Positions 35,597-44,260 of a stretch of 64,000 nucleotides of DNA are shown one piece after another (the stretch's first letter is position 1; each line of letters begins with the position of its first letter). The DNA comes from CBDANW01 sp965197825 (GTDB taxonomy: Bacteria > Acidobacteriota > Vicinamibacteria > Marinacidobacterales > DATDRI01), in assembly GCA_965197825.1 (NCBI GenBank), contig CBDANW010000002.1, forward strand, positions 1,426,001 through 1,490,000, in the 5' to 3' direction. Both the position numbers and the translations under genes were made by a program. Below the pieces are notes generated by a model that was given only the letters and a program-made list of their open reading frames with translations, had not been told where the DNA came from and searched no databases.

Positions 35597-35851
35597 TTAC
35601 GAATCCTTGGTCTTGAGCTGGGCTTTGTTTTCTTGAATGAAGGCGCGGATGTCATCTGTCATCTCGAGCAGTTTCTCCCACTGCTCCTTGTATAAGGTCA
35701 CCGGGAAACGGCCCAGTCCGTAAACGGAGACGCCGCCCTTCTGGCTGACTTTGAGGGAGAGCTCTTTTTCACTGCGCTTCTTGAGCGTTTCATTCTCAGC
35801 TTGCAAACGCTCCAGTTCTTTCTTCATTTCTTCCGGTGTCATGTCGCTCAC
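35597..35851 (-). CDS. small conserved hypothetical with N-terminal coiled coil
   Basis: 84 aa. The GTG at 35851 is favoured because GGAGG precedes it by 7 nt (a nearby ATG at 35842 is an alternative). The N-terminus is a heptad-like coil (MTPEEMKKELERLQAENETL), then KVSQKGGVSVYGLGRFPVTL, YKEQWEKLLEMTDDIRAF. I believe this is a recurrent uncharacterised family in environmental bacteria, but I know no function. It stands alone between IS fragments. Confidence 0.7.
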   Translation of the reverse strand: MSDMTPEEMKKELERLQAENETLKKRSEKELSLKVSQKGGVSVYGLGRFPVTLYKEQWEKLLEMTDDIRAFIQENKAQLKTKDS

Positions 35852-36057
35852 GATTTGCCTCCGTGCTTTCGACTGTGTCGCCTCTATCCGATGAAACAGA
35901 TGAGTCCCCGAGTGAGACACTAAAACGTAGCCCTGCCCCATCCCCGTACGATGCGGCCGGGCTTCGCTGGATAATAGCAGGTACGAGATTCGCTGGATGT
36001 GTCCCGAGGTCCGTTGAAAAAGAACAGCACCCTCCACTCCGTCATCAGAGTATCATA

Positions 36058-36528
36058 TCAGGCGGCAACTTCCGCGCGTTCGAGAACCTCGCTCAGACGT
36101 TGGTAGCCGTCGATGCGTCGTAGTTGAATCTGGCCAGAGGCGATAAGCCCAAACAGCAAAGCGACCGCGGACTCCTCGCTGGAGAACGACGCTTGGGTTT
36201 TCGTCCGGCGTCGAAACTCGCGGTTGAGATTCTCCAGAGCATTGGTCGTTCGAATCGATTTCCACATGGCACGATGGAATTCGTAGAAGGTCAGCAGCTG
36301 ATTACCGGCCTCCTCTAGGCTTCGGACGACGGCCGGCGCGAGAGGCGTCCACTTGGCGACGAGCTCGTCATAGGCTTTGCGAGCATCGATCCCGTTCTTG
36401 GCGTAGACGATCCGGTTGTAGTCACGCCGGAGCTCACGGCGTGCGTGCGCCGGGCAATGTTCGAGCAAGTCGGCGCGCTTGTGCTCGGTACATCGCTGCA
36501 ACCGGCACCCCGGCCACTTCTCCAGCAA
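36058..36528 (-). pseudogene. IS256-family transposase C-terminal fragment
   Basis: Reads LQRCTEHKRADLLEHCPAHA, then the last catalytic region IRTTNALENLNREFRRRTKT and ends DGYQRLSEVLERAEVAA. The N-terminal ~60% with the first two Asp residues is absent. It is distinct from families C, E, F and G. Confidence 0.82.
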
Positions 36529-36532
36529 CTTT

Positions 36533-37281
36533 CGTCAGCCCCTTGTGACCCCAAATTGCCCGTTGATGGCCTGTTTTGCTCTGTTTCTGATAGTTTCCAG
36601 CCAAGAACCGGATAGCTCCACTCACCCCCACTTGCGCCTGCCCACTGCGATAGCTGGAAAGGTGTTCCCGTCGAGGAAACATCCGCCGATGAGTCGTAAG
36701 TACATTTTACAACAAATGATTTGCGGTCAGAGCCGCCGCCGGAGGGTTTACGACAAGACCGTCTCTCAGGCGTCAAGGAGGTTGAGATTGCTGTCTAGAG
36801 AAGTGGATTGAAGCCGATTTGAATTCCGGCTCGAACGACCAGGCTTGAGAGCATCCCGTCCATCGTCGCTCTCCGGCCCGTTGTTGATCGGCCTTTCTCA
36901 GGAAATCAGCCCTTCTGTCCAAATTACAAGATTTTCCGCAACCCTCGGCTCAGGCCCGTTCGGCGCAAAGGTTACGCTTGCTAATGACCACGCTGGAGCA
37001 GGAAGCCGCTGCCATTCCTACCACGCCAACCCGGTTCCGCACCGCCGCAGTTCCTCTCGGCGCCGCTCGTAGTCCGGCATAACCCATCCGACGGCCTGCC
37101 AGTAGTCACTGCCGTGGCCGCGGCGTAGCGGACTAGCAACGTTGTGGCATCGTCGGGTCGACCGGTACGAAGCAGCTGATTGCGGCAGGTCTAAACCGCG
37201 CAATCAACGTCCTAGGGGAGCGTTTGCGCCGACGGAAGAGGTGGCGACAAGAAACAGCCGAACATGACAGGTCTAAACCGC
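36533..37281. repeat. inverted repeat 'R' copy 4 and intergenic sequence with a 24-bp direct repeat
   Basis: 36533-36640 on the minus strand contains GTGGAGCTATCCGGTTCTTG and GCTGGAAACTATCAG, the R core. Further on, a 24-bp sequence starting CAGGTCTAAACCGCGCAATC occurs exactly at 37186-37209 and 37268-37291, 82 bp apart. No gene is supported between 36640 and 37281. Confidence 0.6.
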
Positions 37282-37658
37282 GCAATCAACGCTGGATCGA
37301 CTATTTTCGGAGCACAGGTCTACGAAGCCATCGAAGCGCACAGCCCTGGACGGAGGACACGCGTGGTGATTCCGCCGCAACGAAACGCCACGCTCAGTCA
37401 GAATTCGAACACCGCCATGCAGGAGCACGATCGCCATATTCGTGCCATTAAAAGACACGGCCGACGTGAATGTACAAGCTCTCAGGCTGCACCGAGCGAA
37501 GCATGGTGGAGAACGCGGTCTATCGTTGCAAAGCGATCATCGAGTCCGAGATGCGGGCTCGAACGTTGGCGAGGCAACGAGTTGAACACCGAATTGGGTG
37601 CGAGATACTTAACAAGATGACCGCGCTCGGCATGCCCGATACGTACTGCGCCGGGTGA
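37282..37658 (+). pseudogene. IS5-family transposase C-terminal fragment, frameshifted
   Basis: Reads VYEAIEAHSPGRRTRVVIPP QRNATLS and DRHIRAIKRHGRRE, then after a one-base shift SMVENAVYRCKAIIESEMRA, RVEHRIGCEILNKMTALGMP. This is the end of IS4/IS5-type transposases (VVIPPRR..A, the 'YREK'-equivalent region and NRMT). The first part of the gene is absent. Confidence 0.8.
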
Positions 37659-37780
37659 CTCGGCGACCGGCACAGGGAGGTCAGCCATTTGCTCCGCACC
37701 GTGCAACAACGCCACCTCACGGCGGGTTGATCGCCTTGACCTTGCGGGTGAAGTAATTCATGCGCGATGAGCTTTCCCGA

Positions 37781-38782
37781 TTACAGCACACCGAACTCGG
37801 CGAGCTGGCGCGCCAGGCGCTCCGCCAGGTACGTGTGACCCTCGGGGCTGAAGTGCAGGGTGTCGATGAAGTAGCGGTCGTTGGAAGGCAAGGCGGTTTC
37901 GAGGCCGAGCTCGCCGGGGTCTATTATCGGAACGTTCATCCTGGCGGCAACATCTTTGAGTATGTCGGCGTAGGCGAACTGAAAGGCAGCCTCGCCCTCT
38001 TGTTTGCGCCGGGGCAGCTCGATGAAAACAGGAACGATTCCCCAGGACCGACAAGCGGTGACGATCGCTTCCATGTTCTTGCGATACTCGCTCGTGGTGG
38101 CCCTTGGTACAAGAGACTGCGCCTCCTCCCATTCGTGCTCGAAGGAGCGAAGATGGAACGATTTGATCAGACGGTAGAGATACCAGTAGTCCGATAAGGG
38201 CTCCACCGCCATCGCTAGCTTTATCCGACGAGCATAAGCTTTATCATCGACCGGTCGCTGAACCGCATCGTTCCACCCAATCAAGAACAACGCCACGTCA
38301 CCCTCGAGCGTCCATCCGATTCGGCGCAGAAGATGTAGAACCTGATAACTGCTGTAGCCAGTAACTCCGGCATTGACCACCTCGATATGTGCGGACTTCA
38401 AGGCGTGGCCGAAGTGAAACGCGTAAGTCTCATAGTCACTTACGCCGTAGCCGAAGGTGATGGAGTCGCCGAAGCATAGGATTCGTCTCCTGGCCTTCGG
38501 CTTGGGGACGGTCACTTCAGCGCCCCGAAGCCCCATCGAGTTGATCGTTACCGTCTCACCCAGAAACTCACCGCGAAACCCTGGAATCGGCGACCAGAAG
38601 AGCTCGCGGTCCGGACGCATGAAGGGAAAGCTGATGTCGATGTCAATGGCCCGGACGACTAAACGAGGACTAGGCGGGCGGTCCACCCCAACGAAACGCA
38701 GCAGGATCGATACCAGCTTCGTCAAACGAGAAATGTTGAAGGCGATTCTGTCACTTGCCGAAAAAGTCAAGGCAAACGTCAT
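37781..38782 (-). CDS. SGNH/GDSL-family hydrolase
   Basis: Up to 333 aa. Block I is RRILCFGDSITFGYGVS (nucleophile Ser), block II VNAGVTGYSSYQ, block III FLIGWNDAV, and block V DTLHFSPEGHTYL with the Asp-His of the triad. These enzymes deacylate esters of lipids or polysaccharides. The first ~20 residues are read antisense to an EAL-domain fragment, so the true N-terminus was probably replaced at a junction near 38730; the original start may be lost. Catalytic blocks are complete. Confidence 0.78.
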   Translation of the reverse strand: MTFALTFSASDRIAFNISRLTKLVSILLRFVGVDRPPSPRLVVRAIDIDISFPFMRPDRELFWSPIPGFRGEFLGETVTINSMGLRGAEVTVPKPKARRRILCFGDSITFGYGVSDYETYAFHFGHALKSAHIEVVNAGVTGYSSYQVLHLLRRIGWTLEGDVALFLIGWNDAVQRPVDDKAYARRIKLAMAVEPLSDYWYLYRLIKSFHLRSFEHEWEEAQSLVPRATTSEYRKNMEAIVTACRSWGIVPVFIELPRRKQEGEAAFQFAYADILKDVAARMNVPIIDPGELGLETALPSNDRYFIDTLHFSPEGHTYLAERLARQLAEFGVL

Positions 38783-38951
38783 CGCGGAAGGGATCGAGAC
38801 TCAGGAAGAGCTCAAGACTCTGCTCGAGCTCGGCATCACCTACGGGCAAGGTTTTCTCTTCGCGAGACCGGAGCCGGGGTTCGTTCATCAGCGGTCCTCC
38901 GAAGAGACTGCCCCCGCGACCGCCAATCGCATCGCTTCTCCCTCCAAATAG
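38733..38951 (+). pseudogene. EAL-domain (c-di-GMP phosphodiesterase) C-terminal fragment
   Basis: Reads MLKAILSLAEKVKANVIAEG, IETQEELKTLLELGITYGQG, FLFARPEPGF: the last beta-alpha units of an EAL domain, including the conserved AEGIE and GQGFLF. Everything before it is missing. It overlaps antisense with the 5' end of the SGNH gene and lies just before polX. Confidence 0.8.
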
Positions 38952-39039
38952 CCAGTTTGCTGCGCGCGAGCTGAGGGCTCTCGCCTTGCCTTCTCTTCTG
39001 CCGAGAACTACGCTAACCACGTCCCCATGGGGAGCTCCC

Positions 39040-40776
39040 GTGATTAGCAACCGCGATATCGGCAAAGTGCTGCGGGAGATCTCGGCCTATCTCGAAATGG
39101 AAGGCGTGGGCTTCAAGCCGCGCGCCTACGAGAAGGCGGCGGAGGCGGTCGAGGCCAGCGAGGAGCAGGCTGCCCGCCTCCTCGAGGAAAGCGGGGTGAA
39201 GGCCGTGGCGACCATTCCAGGGGTGGGGAAGTCGATCGCACAGAAGATAGCCGAGCTCCTTACAACCGGAAAGGTCGACTATCTCGAGAAGATGAAAGCG
39301 AAGCGGCCCCTCGATCTGATGGAATTGATCGCCATCGAAGGAGTCGGTCCCAAGACGGCTGGCGCCCTGCACGACGCTCTCGGAGTGAGAACGCTTGCCG
39401 ATCTGGAGGAGGCGGCGCGGGAGGGCACGGTCCGAACGCTTCGCGGATTCGGAAAAAAGAGCGAAGAGGAAATTCTGCGAGGGTTGGACTTCCTGAGGCA
39501 GCACCGCGGTCGATTTCCGATTGGGCAGGCGCTTCCCATCGCCTACTCGATTGAACGTAGGCTGCGAGAACTGGATTGCGTCGAGAAGGTCCAGGTGGCG
39601 GGCAGTGTCCTGAGACGTAAGGAGAGCGTGGGTGACGCCGACATCCTCGTTGTCTCCAAGGAAGCAGAAACGGTGATGGATTTTTTCACCGGGATGCCCG
39701 AAGTGGCTCATGTCCACGGCAAGGGGTCCACCAAGAGCAGCGTGCGGCTCGACATGGGCATGAACGTCGATCTGCGAGTCGTTCCCGAAGAGAGCTTCGG
39801 CGCCGCTCTCAACTACTTCACTGGCAGCAAGGCCCACAACGTGCATCTTCGGCGCGTTGCGCTGGCTCGCGGGCTGAAGCTCAACGAGTACGGGCTCTTC
39901 AAGGGCAAGAAGTCGATCGCCGGCCGCACCGAAGAGGAGCTCTACGCGGCGCTCGGACTTCCCCTCATCGTTCCCGAGCTGCGAGAGGATCGCGGTGAGA
40001 TCGAAGCCGCACGAGAAGGGCGGCTACCGAAGGTGATCGGCTACGGAGATCTCAAGGGGGATCTCCAAACCCAGACCGATTGGACCGACGGAAAGCACTC
40101 GATCGAGGCGATGGCCGCGGAAGCCAGGGCGCAGGGACTCGAGTACATCGCGATCACGGATCACACCGCGAGCCTGGCGATGATGGGGATGGATGAGGCC
40201 AAGCTGGCCCGGCAGATGAAAGTCATCGGAGAGGCCAACCGGAAGCTATCTGGAGTCAGCATACTCAAAGGAGCCGAAGTCAACGTGATGCCCGACGGGT
40301 CGCTGGACGTGCGTGATTCGCTGCTTTCGAAGCTGGACGTCGTCGGCGTGGGAATTCACTCCCACTTCCATCAGAGTCGAAGCCAGATGACCGAGCGACT
40401 GTGCCGGGCGATGCGAAACCCTCACGTGGACATCCTCTTTCATCCTACCGGTCGGGTTCTACAGAAACGTGAACCCTACGACTTCGATTTGGACGAGGTG
40501 CTGCGGGTCGCCAGGCAGACCGGAACCGTCCTCGAGGTCGACGCGATTCCCGATCGGCTCGATCTGAAAGACGAGCACGTTCGCATGGCCCTCGAAGCCG
40601 GCGTGAAGCTGGTCATCGACAGCGACGCGCACGCGACCGCGCATTTTGGTCTTCTGCACTACGGGGTCGCCCAGGCCCGGCGTGGCTGGGCCACTGCGGC
40701 GGATGTCCTCAATACATTGCCGTTGAAGGAATTCCTCGCCTCCTTGAAAGATGGCCGGAAGGCGGGGCGCCGATGA
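39040..40776 (+). CDS. polX: family X DNA polymerase/PHP phosphoesterase (PolX)
   Basis: 578 aa from a GTG preceded by GGGGAG. N-terminal 8-kDa and HhH segments (IPGVGKSIAQKIAELL, IEGVGPKTAGALHDAL), polymerase X palm with GSVLRRKESVGDADILVV (two catalytic Asp) and MNVDLRVV (third Asp), then a C-terminal PHP domain (AITDHTAS, GVGIHSHFHQSR, ILFHPTGR, VIDSDAHATAHFG). It fills short gaps and can trim 3' ends in base-excision repair. In PHP motif I the usual HxH reads LQTQT, that is QxQ. Its stop overlaps an upstream ATG of the next frame. Confidence 0.92.
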   Translation: MISNRDIGKVLREISAYLEMEGVGFKPRAYEKAAEAVEASEEQAARLLEESGVKAVATIPGVGKSIAQKIAELLTTGKVDYLEKMKAKRPLDLMELIAIEGVGPKTAGALHDALGVRTLADLEEAAREGTVRTLRGFGKKSEEEILRGLDFLRQHRGRFPIGQALPIAYSIERRLRELDCVEKVQVAGSVLRRKESVGDADILVVSKEAETVMDFFTGMPEVAHVHGKGSTKSSVRLDMGMNVDLRVVPEESFGAALNYFTGSKAHNVHLRRVALARGLKLNEYGLFKGKKSIAGRTEEELYAALGLPLIVPELREDRGEIEAAREGRLPKVIGYGDLKGDLQTQTDWTDGKHSIEAMAAEARAQGLEYIAITDHTASLAMMGMDEAKLARQMKVIGEANRKLSGVSILKGAEVNVMPDGSLDVRDSLLSKLDVVGVGIHSHFHQSRSQMTERLCRAMRNPHVDILFHPTGRVLQKREPYDFDLDEVLRVARQTGTVLEVDAIPDRLDLKDEHVRMALEAGVKLVIDSDAHATAHFGLLHYGVAQARRGWATAADVLNTLPLKEFLASLKDGRKAGRR

Positions 40777-40883
40777 GCGAGCGCCCGGTCGCCCCCTTCC
40801 AACGGCCCTCGGACGTTGGACTTAGCCCTCTTTTTGAGCGTAAAATGAATCAACACAGTCCACAAGAAAAAGAGGTGAGCAAA

Positions 40884-41255
40884 GTGTCGAAGTTAGACTC
40901 GGAACGGGGGGAGATCCGTCTCAGGTCCCTTTTCGAGATGGCTCTTTTGTTCCTCGTTGCCTATGCCGCCGTCCAGGTAGGACCGGCCGTCGTGCTGCGC
41001 ATCAAGTTCGTCGACGAGATGACCGTGGCCGCCAACTCTCCGGTCGAGATCAATGCCGCGACCATCAAACGCAACCTCATCCAGATGGCAGAAGGCTTTG
41101 GGCTGACCATCGTGGGAAACGACTTGCTCGTGATCCGCAATCGCGAGATGAAGCGAACGTTCGTGAGCGCGACCTACGAAATTCACATCAACTTCTGGCC
41201 CTCGTATACCTACGTGTGGTTAGTGAAGGACCAAGTGGAAGGCTACTACTTCTAG
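40884..41255 (+). CDS. small single-TM hypothetical protein
   Basis: 123 aa from a GTG preceded by GAGGTG; the frame is also open from an ATG at 40773 that overlaps the polX stop, so coupling with polX is possible. One transmembrane helix (LFEMALLFLVAYAAVQVGPA) is followed by a ~75-residue extracytoplasmic part ending DQVEGYYF. It resembles DUF4845-like proteins. The TAG stop is built from the TA duplication and first base of the MITE at 41255, so the original C-terminus may have been longer. Confidence 0.65.
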   Translation: MSKLDSERGEIRLRSLFEMALLFLVAYAAVQVGPAVVLRIKFVDEMTVAANSPVEINAATIKRNLIQMAEGFGLTIVGNDLLVIRNREMKRTFVSATYEIHINFWPSYTYVWLVKDQVEGYYF

Positions 41256-41352
41256 TGCCGTTCCAACTATTCGGGCCTAAGATACCGCTCCCTCAAGGGC
41301 ACGTTTGGATAAAGGGACTACGAGTCTTAGCCGCAACGAGTTGGAACGGTAC
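41255..41352. mobile_element. 98-bp MITE of IS630/Tc1 type
   Basis: GTGCCGTTCCAACT at the left and its inverted near-copy AGTTGGAACGGTAC at the right (one mismatch), each flanked by TA (41253-41254, 41353-41354). No coding capacity. The ends differ from the IS630 element in this window, so its helper transposase is elsewhere. Confidence 0.7.
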
Positions 41353-41562
41353 TAGGCGGGTTCAGTGCCGGAAGCATTCCTCCGAGCTCCTACTTTTTTC
41401 CTGAGAACGATAGTCTCGGGGGAGCGTGGCGATGGCGCCGGGCGGCGTGGGTCACGCATCGCTCACGACGGCCTCTTGTTGTCGGTTGCGAAGCCATCTG
41501 CTATCATGAACAGCACATAAAGAGTAGAGCGACGAGTTAGAGACAAGAATAGAGGGCTGCCC

Positions 41563-41868
41563 GTGGAAGGTGACGACAAACTTAGGCCCATGGTTCGTGA
41601 CCTGGAGAAGAGTATCGAACGTGCGATTTCGAGCTCGCCGCAGGTGGAAGAGTGTTTGAGTCGAGTCCGGGAAGCCGGATACGAGATCTCGCTCGTGCTG
41701 CAGGCCACGCTGGTGTTCGCTCCCCGCGGACAGCTCGATGAAACGGCCGCCGAGGCGCTCGCCGGCATCACCGGCCACAAGGGTGCGTCCTTTACGATCA
41801 GTCCCCTGGATAAGAAGTTCTTGAGGTCACTCAAAATCGCCGTGGACGACGAGAAGAGCCGGTCCTGA
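41563..41868 (+). CDS. conserved hypothetical protein
   Basis: 101 aa from a GTG. Helical N-terminus (VRDLEKSIERAISSSPQVEE CLSRVREAG), then YEISLVLQATLVFA and a C-terminal SPLDKKFLRSLKIAVDD. No signal peptide or TM. I recall similar short proteins in environmental genomes but know no function. The gap 41353-41562 before it holds no other gene. It is followed immediately by the tandem repeat. Confidence 0.6.
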   Translation: MEGDDKLRPMVRDLEKSIERAISSSPQVEECLSRVREAGYEISLVLQATLVFAPRGQLDETAAEALAGITGHKGASFTISPLDKKFLRSLKIAVDDEKSRS

Positions 41869-42075
41869 GAGCCGCCTGGCTAGGTCCAGATCGGCAACAA
41901 CCTATTTTGGCGGCAAGCGGGAACTGAGCGCCGCCTGACTAGACCCCCTCAACGCAACCACACAATTTGGCGGCCAACAGCGACTACAGACCCGCCTGGC
42001 GAGCTCCAGTCAAAGCAACCACGTAATTCGGCGGCCGGACAGGGCCGTCTGACGAGTTCCCCTCAAAGCAACCAC

Positions 42076-43143
42076 CTAGTGGACTGTAACAACTGAACGT
42101 TTAGTGGTTTTAATGCGTCGTGACGGATCGTTGTAGGTCCACTTCACGGGCTTGGGGTCTTCGTTGTACTTGCGAATGTAGCGCATGATCTTGCGGGTCA
42201 GGTCGTGGGTTGACGTGAACACGCCTCGATGGATCAGGGCACGCTCGATCTTGGAGAACCAGAGTTCGATTTTGTTCAGCCAGGAGGAATATGTGGGTGT
42301 GAAGTGGAGTCGGACTTTTGGGTTGGCCTCGAGGAACTGTGCGACCTTGGCGGTCTTGTGAGCCGACAGATTGTCGAGGATGACATGTATTTCGCGCTTT
42401 CGCTTTTGGCTCGCAACCAGCTGCTCCAAGAAGGCGACGAACTCCTGGCTGGTATGGCGGCGGACAGTCTTGCCCAAAACCACCCCCGTCTTCGTGTCGA
42501 AGGCGGCGTAGAGAGAAAGCGTTCCATGCCGGACGTACTCGAAACCGTGTCGCTCGGCCCGCCCGGGAGACAACGGCAAGATCGGGTCCCGTCGATCCAG
42601 GGCTTGGATCGCCGTTTTCTCATCAATACAAAACACCGCAGCGTGCTGAGGTGGATTCATATATAGACCGATGATATCCGCTGCCTTCGTCTCGAAATCC
42701 GGATCGTTGGAGGCCTTGTAATGCTCAATTCGGTGTGGCTGGAGACCACGCTTTTTCCAAGTGCGAGCCACCATCATGTGATGGATTCCCAGCTTCTTCG
42801 CAAGTCGACGCGTGCTCCAGTGAGTCGAGCCGTCGGTCGGTTTTTTCTGCGTCCACGAAAGAATCCGTGCTTCCATCCGAGGCGTGAGCACTTGAATCGG
42901 ACGCCCCTCGTGACGCGCGTACAGACCTGCCAGACGCTCCTCCAAGAATCGGCGTTTCCACTTGCTGATAAAAGGCGCCGTGCAGCCCACCGTCTGCTGC
43001 ACCTGCGTATAGCTTGCACCGTCTGCCAGCAAGAGCAACATCCGAGCGATCCGCGCGTCATCCGCTCGACCGCTACAGCTCGAAACTCGTTTGCCAAGCT
43101 CCCTATGTTCCGCTTGAGTCAACACAACGGCTCTCCCTCGCAT
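42076..43143 (-). CDS. IS630-family transposase (copy 2)
   Basis: About 355 aa, almost the same as copy 1 (for example ASQKRKREIH for ASHKRKREIH). HTH and DDE motifs intact (FCIDEKTAIQAL, VILDNLSAHKT, SWLNKIELWFSKIER). The stop again uses the flanking TA. Confidence 0.93.
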   Translation of the reverse strand: MRGRAVVLTQAEHRELGKRVSSCSGRADDARIARMLLLLADGASYTQVQQTVGCTAPFISKWKRRFLEERLAGLYARHEGRPIQVLTPRMEARILSWTQKKPTDGSTHWSTRRLAKKLGIHHMMVARTWKKRGLQPHRIEHYKASNDPDFETKAADIIGLYMNPPQHAAVFCIDEKTAIQALDRRDPILPLSPGRAERHGFEYVRHGTLSLYAAFDTKTGVVLGKTVRRHTSQEFVAFLEQLVASQKRKREIHVILDNLSAHKTAKVAQFLEANPKVRLHFTPTYSSWLNKIELWFSKIERALIHRGVFTSTHDLTRKIMRYIRKYNEDPKPVKWTYNDPSRRIKTTKRSVVTVH

Positions 43144-43185
43144 GAGAGAGATATTACTACTAAACACTTAAATGTTACAGTCCAC
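42079..43185 (-). mobile_element. IS630-family element, copy 2 (1107 bp)
   Basis: TA duplications at 42077-42078 and 43186-43187. Same inverted repeats as copy 1 (GTGGACTGTA). Inserted in the fourth unit of the tandem repeat. Confidence 0.94.
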
Positions 43186-44260
43186 TAGTTTGATGGCCAA
43201 CCGCCGCCTGGCGAGCTTCAGTCAAAGCAACCACGTAATTTGGCGGCCGGACAGGCGACCGCGGATCCGCCTGGCGAGCTCCAGTCAAAGCAACCACGTA
43301 ATTTGGCGGCCCGCGGCGACTGCTCACCGCGATCGCCTTGCGCCTCGAAAATGTGCCAACCTTAGTTGGGAATTGAAACGGCTCCAAACTCCGTGGTTTG
43401 ATGGCGTTGGACAAAACAAAATCAAGCCGCGAAGAAAGGAGGCCGAGATGGGAAGTCTGCTACGTTCGGTCAAGAAACGCAAGAAGTCGCGTCGTTTGGG
43501 TGAGGTCGAGATGGTGAGGCACGAGGATTACGGGGAACTCGCGCTGGACGCCAAGGTAGAGATGATCCGTTCGTTGGTCCCCCTTGGTCTAATGCACGTT
43601 CACGAGTTGCTCGACGACGGAGTGAAGGCGTTGGCGGGAGAGCGATAGTCTCGCAAGGACGAGCTGGAGCGCGGTCGCCGTCCCGGAAGCAACCCGGGCA
43701 CGGTAGGGCTTGGCGGCCAGCGGGTACCGATCCGTGTGCCACGGGTTCGGAGCATCGAGGGAGGAGAGATTCCGCTTCGCTGCTACGAGGCGGTGAGCCA
43801 CGGCGGTGAGGTGAATGATCTTCTGCTGAAACGAGTTCTCTACGGAATCTCTTGTCGCAACTACGAGGCGGCAGGGGAAGCGATTCCGGGCGCCATCGGG
43901 CTGTCGCGCTCAACGGTGTCCCGAGGGTTCGTGCAAGCGAGCGCTGCGAAGCTGCGGGAGATGCAGGAACGGGATCTGACCGGCGAGGATGTGGTGGCGC
44001 TGTTTCTGGATGGGAAGACATTCGCCGAGGCAACGATGGTCGTGGCTCTGGGCATCACGCTTTGCGGGGAAAAACGCTTCTTGGGCTTCGTGGAGACGGA
44101 CACGGAGAACGCGCAGGTGTTGACGCCGTTCCTGCGTTCACTGCTCGAGCGGGGACTCGATATCTCCCAGGGTCTGCTGGTGATCATCGACGGCGGCAAG
44201 GGTCTCCAAGCGGCAGTCAAGAAGGCATTCTGAACCGCCCCGGGTTTTCAGGAGACTGTT

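Larger units (their letters stand above)
41871..43315. repeat. ~60-bp tandem repeat, at least six units, split by IS630
   Basis: Units start near 41871, 41930, 41991 and 42043, and two more follow the IS630 (about 43200 and 43270). The best-conserved parts are CCGCCTGGCGAGCTCCAGTC and AAAGCAACCACGTAATTTGG then CGGCC. Each unit opens with GCCGCC and closes with GGCGGC, so it can fold on itself. The same repeat in inverse orientation lies at 59496-59638. Confidence 0.82.

Noticed and set aside
41871..43315. The ~60-bp tandem units considered as a CRISPR array.
   Set aside because: The conserved part is ~45 bp and imperfect, the joints are only ~10-15 bp, and the same units lie in the hemH-hemG gap.
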